IMG/VR virus record: IMGVR_UViG_3300044634_000910
Coordinates: 1-64,000 of that record
DNA: 64,000 nt
Direction: 5' to 3' (one strand)
Source of the DNA: a virus
In this document: positions 19,806 to 27,310 of the stretch, in pieces
How positions within the stretch are numbered: position 1 is the first letter of the stretch
How the letters are laid out: each line of letters starts with the position of its first letter
Position numbers and translations under genes: made by a program
Notes under the pieces: model-generated
What the model was told of the DNA's origin: nothing
Databases searched by the model: none
The model's input: the letters and a program-made list of their open reading frames with translations, nothing else

Positions 19806-20659
19806 TATTTGTTTATTTCCCTATACTCTTCTGACTGAACATAGTCCCTAATAAAAGGTATTATTACATTATTTTCTTCTTGAGGAACAGCATTAATTAA
19901 TAAATAGTTTATGTTATCTTTCTTCAACTGTTTAATAAATTCATGAAAACTTTTATGAGTAAAGTATCCCACATCATTAACTACTTTTGGTATTTCTCCT
20001 TTTTGCCATACAGGTCTTAATGCATAATTGTTTAAAGATTCTAGTTCTTCCTGAGTCTCTCTAATAATTGGTGTAATTGCTAACATTATTTGTTTGCTTG
20101 AAACATCTAAAGATTTATTATATTTTTTAAACCAAAGATTATCTTTGTATAAACTGTATGGAAGAATTATTTTATTGTTATATTTATTTACTGTGTCAAG
20201 AACTCTTGGATTTGTTGTTGTTACAAAAAAATCTAAAGGGGACCTAAGATTTTTTCCTGACTGCATTTCATTTAGTGTATTTAGAAACTCTGTCATGTAT
20301 TTTCTTTTAGCAACTTTGTCTGATTGATCGTTTACCTCTCCAACAATTCCATTAAAACTATTCTCATGATCTTTTGTATATCCTGTAATTAAGTTTAGTT
20401 GAATCCTATTTTTATCTATCTTATTTAAAGAATCATTAATCATATAAAGGTATTGAGGAGATATTGTGTATGGTCTTATGGCAATTAAATATTTAATGTT
20501 TTTAGTTTCTTTTATATCTAATGCTGCCTTTACAAATATATCTCCTTGAGGGATATCATGTGTGAACATAACTCCAGAAAAATGGTGCTTTTCTAAATAT
20601 GCTGGGGACTTAACAGATCCTTCTTCTCCAATTACTCCACCAAAATAATAAAATTTCAT
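19805..20659 (-). CDS. luciferase-like monooxygenase-family protein B
   Basis: 284 residues, a full-length paralogue of protein A with the same landmarks (HHFSGVMFTHDIPQGD, YLIAIRPYTISPQYLY, RIQLNLITGYTKDHE, FFVTTTN). The two genes overlap by one base, suggesting a heterodimer as in LuxAB-type enzymes (inference). The start overlaps the upstream small gene (ATGA). Confidence 0.65.
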   Translation of the reverse strand: MKFYYFGGVIGEEGSVKSPAYLEKHHFSGVMFTHDIPQGDIFVKAALDIKETKNIKYLIAIRPYTISPQYLYMINDSLNKIDKNRIQLNLITGYTKDHENSFNGIVGEVNDQSDKVAKRKYMTEFLNTLNEMQSGKNLRSPLDFFVTTTNPRVLDTVNKYNNKIILPYSLYKDNLWFKKYNKSLDVSSKQIMLAITPIIRETQEELESLNNYALRPVWQKGEIPKVVNDVGYFTHKSFHEFIKQLKKDNINYLLINAVPQEENNVIIPFIRDYVQSEEYREINK

Positions 20660-20802
20660 TTTGTCGCCTGACTATAGTGTAGATCACACAGTTCTACAAT
20701 TCTGCTTTCAGAACTTGCCCAAATCTGTGTTCCCTCATCCTGGCACAACTCCTCTTCGCATATGAACATGCTAAGATTTTTAGTTGATTTAAGGACTATC
20801 AT
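20656..20802 (-). CDS. small acidic Cys-containing protein (48 aa)
   Basis: Joined by ATGA and TAATG overlaps to the luciferase-like gene and to the upstream gene. FICEEELCQDE and VELCDLHYSQ give three Cys and one His, a possible metal site. Co-translation with the monooxygenases may mean a partner protein. Confidence 0.55.
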   Translation of the reverse strand: MIVLKSTKNLSMFICEEELCQDEGTQIWASSESRIVELCDLHYSQATK

Positions 20803-21227
20803 TACTCTATTTTATCATAGTCTTCTGGTAGTAGTTTCTTTAGTTCTTTGTATGCCACCGAAATTTTCTTCATTGAGTGGTAATGAGGATAAGCAGATCC
20901 AACCTCTCCATACTCATCAAAATATGCTATCTCTGGTTCTATATCAGTAATAAACTTATTTAGTGATGACTGGAAACCTTCTATATACTGATAAGCCCAA
21001 TCTCTAGAATCTGAAACAAATTTTAAAAAAGCATCTGAGTCATTTTCTTTTTTTAACAAATTTCGTGCTGATGCTTCAAATAGTTTTTCAGCCAAGATTG
21101 TTTTATCTATGTGTGCTTGAATCAACTGTTTAGATATAGCAGAAATCTTAAAATTAAACCTAATATTGTTTACTATCAAAGCAAAAAATAAGATTATAAA
21201 AAATGCAAAAGAAATAAATTCAATCAT
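20802..21227 (-). CDS. membrane-anchored hypothetical protein (141 aa)
   Basis: Residues 3-21 form an N-terminal membrane segment; the rest is soluble, helical and charged, with DSRDWAYQYIEGFQ and YFDEYGEVGSAYPHYHSMKKI. This resembles small uncharacterised phage membrane proteins. Overlaps the next gene upstream by 4 bases. Confidence 0.65.
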   Translation of the reverse strand: MIEFISFAFFIILFFALIVNNIRFNFKISAISKQLIQAHIDKTILAEKLFEASARNLLKKENDSDAFLKFVSDSRDWAYQYIEGFQSSLNKFITDIEPEIAYFDEYGEVGSAYPHYHSMKKISVAYKELKKLLPEDYDKIE

Positions 21228-21460
21228 AGATCTTTACCGCCCTCTCTAACTAACAAAACAATTGCTCCATTTTCTTCAAGTGCTTTTTTTGTACGAATCA
21301 TATACTCTACAGCCTCTTTTCTTTCTTCTCCCGAAAGACTCATAAACTGTTTTTCACTTGCTTTAACTGTTAAAAAATTGTCATGATCTACTATCTGAAG
21401 TTCAAAACCCTTTGGACCTTTGATAGAACGAAAAGCCATTCTCATTGAATCTGTATACAT
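21224..21460 (-). CDS. hypothetical protein (78 aa)
   Basis: Alpha/beta pattern: FELQIVDHDNFLTVKAS, then two helices and IVLLVREGG. Unrecognised. Stop overlaps the next start (ATGA). Confidence 0.65.
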   Translation of the reverse strand: MYTDSMRMAFRSIKGPKGFELQIVDHDNFLTVKASEKQFMSLSGEERKEAVEYMIRTKKALEENGAIVLLVREGGKDL

Positions 21461-21461
21461 T

Positions 21462-21746
21462 TTATTGCTCCGTTGTTAGTCTTTGCCATGTGTTTGCCCA
21501 GTCTGATTTAGACTTATGCTTAGAAAACTCTTTAGAAATTTGCCCACCTTCAAGGTAAACTCCTCCCCAAACTCCCCATTCTTTTTGTGAAACTCCAACG
21601 GCAAAACACATCTTTGATACTGGACACATAGAGCATAGTTTATCTATTGCTGGTCTAAGCAACTCATCATCTTCATACTTTTCAAAGAATAAATTTGTAT
21701 CGTAATCTAAACATAAAGCATTGTCTTTCCATTCATGTTTAGGCAT
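21462..21746 (-). CDS. whiB: WhiB-family transcriptional regulator
   Basis: 94 residues. The four cluster-binding cysteines are present with family spacing: C12, then C38-x2-C41-x5-C47 (LCSMCPVSKMCFAVG), followed by WGVWGGVY (G58-G62), the signature turn that contacts the sigma factor. WhiB proteins hold a [4Fe-4S] cluster, bind region 4 of the primary sigma factor and change promoter choice; they are confined to Actinobacteria and their phages. The C-terminal basic region (KHKSKSD) could bind DNA. A phage copy could redirect host transcription. Confidence 0.93.
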   Translation of the reverse strand: MPKHEWKDNALCLDYDTNLFFEKYEDDELLRPAIDKLCSMCPVSKMCFAVGVSQKEWGVWGGVYLEGGQISKEFSKHKSKSDWANTWQRLTTEQ

Positions 21747-21747
21747 G

Positions 21748-21957
21748 CTAACCTACAAACTTGTCTGGTATGTCCCATCCATTCTTAGAAGGTACAAAAC
21801 GACGCTGTAGGTGCCACTTGCCATCTACGAATGCACCCTGTGGTGCTGTTCTACCCTTCTCAGAAGGATAAGTATTTACCACTGTCCATCCATCCCACAC
21901 CAAAGATTTGTTTGCATTAACAATCTTTTCCATTTGCTCTAATGATTTAATTTGCAT
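21748..21957 (-). CDS. hypothetical protein (69 aa)
   Basis: Start set at 21957 by AAAGGAATAAAG upstream; the frame is open further. WDGWTVVNTYPSEKGRTAPQGAFVDGKWHLQRRF is beta-rich and conserved-looking. Function unknown. Confidence 0.7.
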   Translation of the reverse strand: MQIKSLEQMEKIVNANKSLVWDGWTVVNTYPSEKGRTAPQGAFVDGKWHLQRRFVPSKNGWDIPDKFVG

Positions 21958-21970
21958 CTTTATTCCTTTG

Positions 21971-22321
21971 TTAGTATCTGAAAATGCCATATTCGACATT
22001 ATTATTTTTTGCTTCATCAACAAGTTTTGAGACCTGTTCTCTTTCTTTACTTAAGAAAGCAAAGTAGTTTATATCTGAAATATTTTCTGCAACCCATGAA
22101 GGGGCAACAGCCTTATACTTAATACTTTTGCCACGAGCCTTTAGTCCTCGCTCTGAAAGGTTTGCAAACTCCATAGCCATAGAATTAATGTTTGCAGGTC
22201 CTGCAGAGTAAATATAAAAATATGGATCTTCTTCTTTTAAAGAAGACATTGTAACTGCCATGGCTCTAAGAAAAACCTGGTAGTCATCAAAACTACTGGT
22301 TCCTTGAATCCCCACTATCAT
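21971..22321 (-). CDS. SLOG/DUF2493-like protein (116 aa)
   Basis: Start chosen at 22321 because GGGAAGAAAA lies just upstream. MIVGIQGTSSFDDYQVFLRAM followed by YFYIYSAGPANINSMAMEF and KYKAVAPSW resembles the Rossmann-like SLOG fold (nucleotide-derivative sensing or processing). The match is by pattern only. Confidence 0.5.
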   Translation of the reverse strand: MIVGIQGTSSFDDYQVFLRAMAVTMSSLKEEDPYFYIYSAGPANINSMAMEFANLSERGLKARGKSIKYKAVAPSWVAENISDINYFAFLSKEREQVSKLVDEAKNNNVEYGIFRY

Positions 22322-22715
22322 TTTTCTTCCCATCTCTAAGTTGATCCATTATAAATAGCATCTTATCTAATTGTACCTTATCCATACCCATCGTGTCAAC
22401 TACGGTTGCACTCTGTTTGTCTATAGAATCTCCATCCACATCAGCACAATAAAAGCCTCCATCCTTAACAAAATAAGCCTTGTTATCAAGGATTACAACC
22501 CTTATGTTTACCTTTTCATCATGCTTGCTTGACTGGGTAGGCATCCTTTTTCTATAAGTTTTAAGATCTGGAAGCAGTGGCATAACCAATGTGTGTATAT
22601 GGCTTTGGCTATATCTAATATTATTTACTTTGGTTTTTAGGGTGCGTGGAAGTATTAGCCTTGTTGTTATAAACATGGCTAAAATGGTTAGCGCAGATCC
22701 TAAAAAGTATTCCAT
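22293..22715 (-). CDS. membrane-anchored hypothetical protein (140 aa)
   Basis: Residues 1-22 form an N-terminal membrane segment, followed by a basic stretch and a domain with VRVVILDNKAYFVKDGGFYCADVDG (beta-rich) and an acidic tail. Unrecognised. Overlaps the next gene's start. Confidence 0.65.
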   Translation of the reverse strand: MEYFLGSALTILAMFITTRLILPRTLKTKVNNIRYSQSHIHTLVMPLLPDLKTYRKRMPTQSSKHDEKVNIRVVILDNKAYFVKDGGFYCADVDGDSIDKQSATVVDTMGMDKVQLDKMLFIMDQLRDGKKNDSGDSRNQ

Positions 22716-22736
22716 AGTGTCTCCAAAACAATTATA

Positions 22737-23090
22737 CTACTTATCTAAAAGAATAACTCTGATTATCTCTTTCAATGTAGCCTGAGACTCTTTACTTAGT
22801 TTAGAAACCGCTTCCTGATCCAGCGCTTTAGGAGTCAATGTAACTATTGGATTTTTTTCAGTAACATCCATATCTAAAAATCCATGGCTCCACAAAGACA
22901 TAGTCTCACGAGAAAAATATAGAGATACTTCCCTATGTAGTTCTGGGCTTATATCTATCAACTTTTCTGTAAAATTGTATATAGGCTCACCAGTATCCAT
23001 ATCTATTCCAGAAACTTCAAGGGCACCAGCCAAGATTAATTGGTCTATTGCATCATCTTCATCTTTAAAGTTCATTGACGAATTCTCCAT
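22737..23090 (-). CDS. hypothetical protein, paralogue of 23072 gene (117 aa)
   Basis: The N-terminal 60 residues match the neighbouring 74-residue protein (LILAGALEVSGIDMDTGEPIYNFTEK). The helix-strand layout looks like a winged helix. Overlaps its paralogue by 19 bases. Confidence 0.65.
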   Translation of the reverse strand: MENSSMNFKDEDDAIDQLILAGALEVSGIDMDTGEPIYNFTEKLIDISPELHREVSLYFSRETMSLWSHGFLDMDVTEKNPIVTLTPKALDQEAVSKLSKESQATLKEIIRVILLDK

Positions 23091-23296
23091 GTCATTCTTG
23101 TAGGACCCTGCTCAATTAGTTGAAACATGTGGTGCTCATACTGATCTTTTAGTTCTTCGTATATATCTGGACTGACTTCTTTCATCTTATCAGTAATTGT
23201 ATACATCATCTCACCAGTTGCTTCATCTATACCCTGAAATTCAACAGCACCCTGAAGCATTAAGTGTTCAAGCATGGCTTGTTCTTTAAGCCCCAT
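23072..23296 (-). CDS. hypothetical protein, paralogue of 22737 gene (74 aa)
   Basis: LMLQGAVEFQGIDEATGEMMYTITDKMKEVSP matches the neighbour. A winged-helix-like small domain; possible DNA binding. No family named. Confidence 0.65.
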   Translation of the reverse strand: MGLKEQAMLEHLMLQGAVEFQGIDEATGEMMYTITDKMKEVSPDIYEELKDQYEHHMFQLIEQGPTRMTWRIRQ

Positions 23297-23297
23297 A

Positions 23298-23705
23298 TTA
23301 CTTACCTGACTTTGCTCTTGCCTTCTTCAAAGCGTCAAAATCTTTGACCTTTGTCTCTCCCATATAGCCCCAGGCATGGCCATCATTGATCATCTTGTCA
23401 TTAATTGAGACGGTATCTCCATCAAGGTAGACCCAACCAAGGATGCGACCATACTTTTCTGATGAGTCCATCTTCTCTGTCTTGATCACTACAGACTTAG
23501 CACTGTCAATAGCAGCCTTCAAATAAGCCTTTGCTTCCAGTCCTAAAGCCTTTTCAGCCTTGTCTGTAGTACGAGACTCAGGTGTATCAATACCAGCCAG
23601 TCTTACCCTTGAACTAAAAGAAATATCAAACCCTAAATCAATATCGACATCAATGGTATCTCCATCAACGACTTTTGTTACTTTCTTTACATAATATTCA
23701 AACAT
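23298..23705 (-). CDS. thermonuclease-family protein (SNase-like)
   Basis: 135 residues. KVVDGDTIDVDIDLGF and RVRLAGIDTPE followed by EKYGRILGWVYLDG reproduce staphylococcal nuclease; the catalytic R35, E43 and R87 fall at the same numbers as in the model enzyme. Calcium-dependent cleavage of DNA or RNA is expected. There is no signal peptide, so it should act in the cell, perhaps on host DNA. Confidence 0.92.
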   Translation of the reverse strand: MFEYYVKKVTKVVDGDTIDVDIDLGFDISFSSRVRLAGIDTPESRTTDKAEKALGLEAKAYLKAAIDSAKSVVIKTEKMDSSEKYGRILGWVYLDGDTVSINDKMINDGHAWGYMGETKVKDFDALKKARAKSGK

Positions 23706-23715
23706 TTGTGCCCCC

Positions 23716-24000
23716 TTAGACCCAATACTTAATTATAGCAGTTGCTGCAAGAATTGACCAGATTATATTAAACCAAATAATTGTTGGTAATGTTTTTACT
23801 GTTGATGACCAAATTAAAGATAAACTGGTTATTAATGCAAAGATGTATAGCCACCAAAACTGTACACCAAAAATAAGACCTGGAATAATAATTGCTGCCT
23901 TGGTCATAAAGGCAAAGAACTCTACCGTATTTGGTAGGTTCCAATAAGACTTATGCTTCATTGTCTTTAGAGCATTAATCCACTCTGTTCTAAATTTCAT
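23716..24000 (-). CDS. membrane protein (94 aa)
   Basis: Three or four hydrophobic segments after a basic, soluble N-terminus (residues about 27-45, 48-63, 71-92). Start overlaps the halogenase stop (ATGA-type, 4 bases), so it is co-translated with it; a transport or anchoring role is possible. Confidence 0.65.
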   Translation of the reverse strand: MKFRTEWINALKTMKHKSYWNLPNTVEFFAFMTKAAIIIPGLIFGVQFWWLYIFALITSLSLIWSSTVKTLPTIIWFNIIWSILAATAIIKYWV

Positions 24001-25520
24001 TTTAGTCCCTCCAAAAATTGCCTATGATTTGTACATTCTGAAACTTTGTACTGTCTGTACTTGCTGTGATATTCATAGTTTTCTACTGCTTTTTTATACT
24101 CATCAGAAAGTTCTACATATTCTTTTGCAAGATTTTTATTAATTTTTTCTTGTGCTGAACCAATCAAAAACCAACTCTTAGAGTGCCAATGGTTTCCGTT
24201 ATCTCGTGAACTTGGCATTCTTTTTTGCCAAGCGTCTAACTTTTTCTTTATTTTTTCTGGTGCATTTTCATATGAAAATTTGTTCCAGAATTTTGTATCT
24301 TTGCGTAGGGCCATGTAATGAAAATATATAAGGTCTAGAACATCATCATTCATATTTACAATAATCTTATTAAACTCTGCTCTTATTTCAGGAGAATTAT
24401 TGGTTAGAAAGTCTGGACTACCAAATATCTCAGTCAATTCAACCATACTTACCCACAAAGAAGTCGCCTCAAGTGGCTCTACAAAGTTTGCTGCCAAGCC
24501 AACTGCTACACAGTTGTTTTGCCATGGCTCCTCAAATGCTCCTGGGCTAAATTTAAAACCACCCTTATCTTTTCTTGGATAGTGAGGAACAAAGCCTAAG
24601 AAATCTTCAATCTCTTTAATTGCTTCTTCTTCTGATATCAGAGACGAGTCATAGACATAGCCACAACCAAACCTTGTCTGTAGAGGAATCTTCCACATCC
24701 ATCCATATTTCATTGCAATTGCTTCTGTATATGGTGGAATTTCTTCTGTCATATCCAAGAAAAATGGAATTGCAGAATCTGTTGGCAAAAATTCTTTATA
24801 ACTTTTCCATTTAGAGTTAAAGGTTTTTCCAATAATTAGCCTATGAAATCCACTACAATCAAACACAAAGTCGCACAGAATATTTGATCCACCATCTAAG
24901 TCCAAACTGATTACATTATTGTCTTTATCTAAATGAACATTAGTTATTGTGTCCTCAAATACTTCAATACCTCTTTCAAGACCTATCTCTTTAAATCTTG
25001 CTGCAAGTTTTGTAGCATTAAAATGAAAAGATGTATAGCCTATCTTTTTATAATCTGAAAGAGTATTCCCATCTTTATTTTTTTCAAGAACAAAAGGAAC
25101 TTTATTTTTTTCTGAAACTATTTCTGTAAAGTCTATATCCCTTACATTATTATTTAATACAATGCTTGAGACCATCATTGGGCTTGCAGACAAGAACCGA
25201 GAAGAAAGTGCCTCTGTTCCAAGAGCATTGTCCGTAAATGCAAAACCATGATAATAAAAGTCATTTTCGTTATTCCAATTTGTAAATTTAATTCCATTTT
25301 TTATTGTTGCATCACAATTTTTTACTAAGTCTTCAAAAGTTATATCTAAGGTTTCTAAAAATGCAGGTAAGTATGGTGTGGAGCCTTCTCCTGCACCCAA
25401 GATACCAATATCTTTTGACTCTATTACAATAACATTTAGTTTTGGATACTTCTTTTTTGCGGTCAACGCCGTAAGCCATCCAGCACTTCCTCCACCAACA
25501 ACAACTATATTCTTTGTCAT
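23997..25520 (-). CDS. flavin-dependent halogenase (tryptophan-halogenase family)
   Basis: 507 residues from the TAATG junction at 25520. Both family signatures are present: GGGSAGW (9-15) for FAD and WMWKIP (274-279, the WxWxIP motif). ATIKNGIKFTNW puts the catalytic lysine at K74, matching K79 of PrnA/RebH, and FVEPLEATS (346-354) holds the active-site glutamate region. These enzymes need a flavin reductase to make FADH2 and chlorinate or brominate an aromatic or other acceptor. A cyanophage halogenase is known, so a viral enzyme is plausible. No flavin reductase was found nearby. Confidence 0.9.
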   Translation of the reverse strand: MTKNIVVVGGGSAGWLTALTAKKKYPKLNVIVIESKDIGILGAGEGSTPYLPAFLETLDITFEDLVKNCDATIKNGIKFTNWNNENDFYYHGFAFTDNALGTEALSSRFLSASPMMVSSIVLNNNVRDIDFTEIVSEKNKVPFVLEKNKDGNTLSDYKKIGYTSFHFNATKLAARFKEIGLERGIEVFEDTITNVHLDKDNNVISLDLDGGSNILCDFVFDCSGFHRLIIGKTFNSKWKSYKEFLPTDSAIPFFLDMTEEIPPYTEAIAMKYGWMWKIPLQTRFGCGYVYDSSLISEEEAIKEIEDFLGFVPHYPRKDKGGFKFSPGAFEEPWQNNCVAVGLAANFVEPLEATSLWVSMVELTEIFGSPDFLTNNSPEIRAEFNKIIVNMNDDVLDLIYFHYMALRKDTKFWNKFSYENAPEKIKKKLDAWQKRMPSSRDNGNHWHSKSWFLIGSAQEKINKNLAKEYVELSDEYKKAVENYEYHSKYRQYKVSECTNHRQFLEGLK

Positions 25521-25723
25521 TACTTTCTTCCCCATTGTATATAGTTCCATCCACGCTCATGTGCGTAGTAGATAAATACTTTAACTACCGTTTCCCAAAA
25601 TGCAATCGTCACAGAGAGAGAAGCGTTTTTTGTAATGACATAGGCAACAGCAACAGAGGAAAGCGTTCCCCATATGCGATAACTAAGTGCCTTAACAAAT
25701 GACCTTGCCTTGGTTACTGTCAT
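25520..25723 (-). CDS. DUF2061 membrane protein 1 (67 aa)
   Basis: RSFVKALSYRIWGTLSSVAVAYVITKN and VFIYYAHERGWNYIQWG match the DUF2061 pattern (R-S-x-K...WR, two membrane spans, Y-x-HERxW). ATGA overlap with the second copy; its stop overlaps the halogenase start. Confidence 0.85.
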   Translation of the reverse strand: MTVTKARSFVKALSYRIWGTLSSVAVAYVITKNASLSVTIAFWETVVKVFIYYAHERGWNYIQWGRK

Positions 25724-25923
25724 TCCTTGCCCCACCTAACAGCATTCCAAATTCTTTCATGATAATAGTATGCCACAAAGTTAACCCCATTGGTTATTAG
25801 TGTAGCAATAGTAGCCAGACTAATATCTTCGCTCAAAGCATAAAGAGTCACAAACCCTGAAACCATTGCGACAACTCTCCATGTTAAAGACTTAACAAGT
25901 GATCTACTTTTCTTTACGCTCAT
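25720..25923 (-). CDS. DUF2061 membrane protein 2 (67 aa)
   Basis: SRSLVKSLTWRVVAMVSGFVTL and VAYYYHERIWNAVRWG. Tandem paralogue of the previous entry; GGAG upstream of the ATG at 25923. Function of the family unknown. Confidence 0.85.
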   Translation of the reverse strand: MSVKKSRSLVKSLTWRVVAMVSGFVTLYALSEDISLATIATLITNGVNFVAYYYHERIWNAVRWGKE

Positions 25924-26032
25924 CTTTGTCTCCAAACATTATTCGCTCTTCTGCTTCGTTCATTAAGCGACCAGACTCTTCTAAATAATTAAAGACCCAA
26001 CTGCTTGCGTTTTTCAGTAGCCGATATAGCAT
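25904..26032 (-). CDS. possible overlapping small protein (42 aa)
   Basis: An ORF in a different frame begins inside the end of the APS-kinase gene and runs into the DUF2061 start. The product is amphipathic then acidic (SSWVFNYLEESGRLMNEAEERIMFGDKDE). A shorter start at the last ATG cluster is possible. It fills an otherwise empty gap of 65 bases. Confidence 0.4.
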   Translation of the reverse strand: MLYRLLKNASSWVFNYLEESGRLMNEAEERIMFGDKDERKEK

Positions 26033-26750
26033 GAATGTCTGCCCCCAAATCCACTTGCTCAATCTTGTATCCTACATCACGACCATATACAATGTTGGTA
26101 ATGTTTGGTAGTCTTAATACCAATGCACCATCCATAAAGTCGTCCTTGGCAATATATTCCTTTACCTGATCAAACTTAAGAGGATCCTTATCGCTTGTAT
26201 TGTAGGTATTACGGACTCCAAGCAGTACTTGGTCTGTTCTCTTCCCTGCCTCTTTATAAAGGGCGTGGTGGCCCTCGTGCCAGGGCTGGTACCTACCCAG
26301 CATAAGTGTTGTAGGTGCAGACCAATCATGAAGACTAAACTTATCGATGATGTGAGATGCCTTTGCTTCTGCATCTAAGTTGTGACTAATAAAAGATACA
26401 TCTGCATTGGTTGGTCGTTCAAACATTTTGTTTGTGTCTTCGAATCTACCCTCAGCAATAGTGTCCATGAATACTAAAATGTCTGGCTTGCCAAATGCTG
26501 CACGAGTTAGATCTGTTGGGCATACAAAGTCAACAATTACTGAAGCAACGCCTTGCTTAGCAATAAGCCTTGCCATCTCTCCCATACGACGAGCCTGCTC
26601 AAGTCTGTCCTCTGGTGCAAACCCCAAGTCTGAGTTGACTGTTGCACGAACCTCATCTGCATTAAGATGAATAGCATTAATGCGTTCTTTAAGTGCCTTT
26701 GCTAATTCTGTTTTACCAGAACCTGGTAGTCCAATAATTTGAATAATCAT
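25989..26750 (-). CDS. APS kinase fused to nucleotidyltransferase
   Basis: 253 residues, two domains. 1-140: GLPGSGKTE (P-loop, 7-15) and LNADEVRATVNSDLGFAPEDRLEQARR, the CysC signature for binding adenylylsulfate; this would make PAPS. 145-253: GRYQPWHEGHHAL (HxGH at 158-161) and ISATEKR (242-248), the two motifs of the cytidylyltransferase/NadM-type superfamily, which includes ATP sulfurylase. A fused enzyme might make APS and then PAPS, but the second domain looks closer to NMN- or glycerol-type transferases, so its substrate is open. The next two genes upstream are an oxygenase and a sulfotransferase. Confidence 0.82.
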   Translation of the reverse strand: MIIQIIGLPGSGKTELAKALKERINAIHLNADEVRATVNSDLGFAPEDRLEQARRMGEMARLIAKQGVASVIVDFVCPTDLTRAAFGKPDILVFMDTIAEGRFEDTNKMFERPTNADVSFISHNLDAEAKASHIIDKFSLHDWSAPTTLMLGRYQPWHEGHHALYKEAGKRTDQVLLGVRNTYNTSDKDPLKFDQVKEYIAKDDFMDGALVLRLPNITNIVYGRDVGYKIEQVDLGADIHAISATEKRKQLGL

Positions 26751-27310
26751 TTTTTCCCTATTTCTATGTTTGGCATAATATCAATCAATAAATGCACTCT
26801 ATCTATTTTACTACCATTCTTTACAAAATGAGTTCTTGAGTTATTGATTTCCCAGCATTCCCCAGTACCCATCTTAACTTGTTCATCACCTACGCCAAAA
26901 AATACATCATCAGAAGTCACAATTGGTATGTGATTTCTTTTTGAAAGCATAAGATAATCTCCTGAGTCATGGTGTGGTGCTATGTCCTGACCTGCCTTTA
27001 ACTTAATCAAAAGTACCATACCTCTAACTCCGTCTTGTGTTTTTTCAAGGTCTGACACTATTGGCTCAAGCAGTTCAAGCAAATTCTTGTCGTTGGATGT
27101 AGTCTCAGTGGCAAACTCACTACCCTCTTTCCAACGAAGGTCTGCAGTATAAACAAAATATGAGTTTGTATCTTTATGAACATAGTGCTTATCTTGCCTT
27201 GATGTGTTAAGAAACCATTCTTTAGAAAAACTATCTATGTAATTTTTGATTGGCTCAACATCATATTTTCCATGATGCTTAAAATTAAAGTCTTCCAATG
27301 TTTTTCTCAT
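26747..27310 (-). CDS. Asp/Asn beta-hydroxylase-like 2OG oxygenase
   Basis: 187 residues. IAPHHDSGDYLMLSKRNHIPIVT carries the HxD-type iron ligands and the R/H pair that binds 2-oxoglutarate; GECWEINNSRTHFVKNGSKIDRVHLLIDIMP has the distal His and Arg. This is the aspartyl/asparaginyl hydroxylase cupin pattern. Overlaps its neighbours by 4 bases on both sides, so APS kinase, hydroxylase and sulfotransferase 2 form one translational unit. Confidence 0.85.
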   Translation of the reverse strand: MRKTLEDFNFKHHGKYDVEPIKNYIDSFSKEWFLNTSRQDKHYVHKDTNSYFVYTADLRWKEGSEFATETTSNDKNLLELLEPIVSDLEKTQDGVRGMVLLIKLKAGQDIAPHHDSGDYLMLSKRNHIPIVTSDDVFFGVGDEQVKMGTGECWEINNSRTHFVKNGSKIDRVHLLIDIMPNIEIGKK

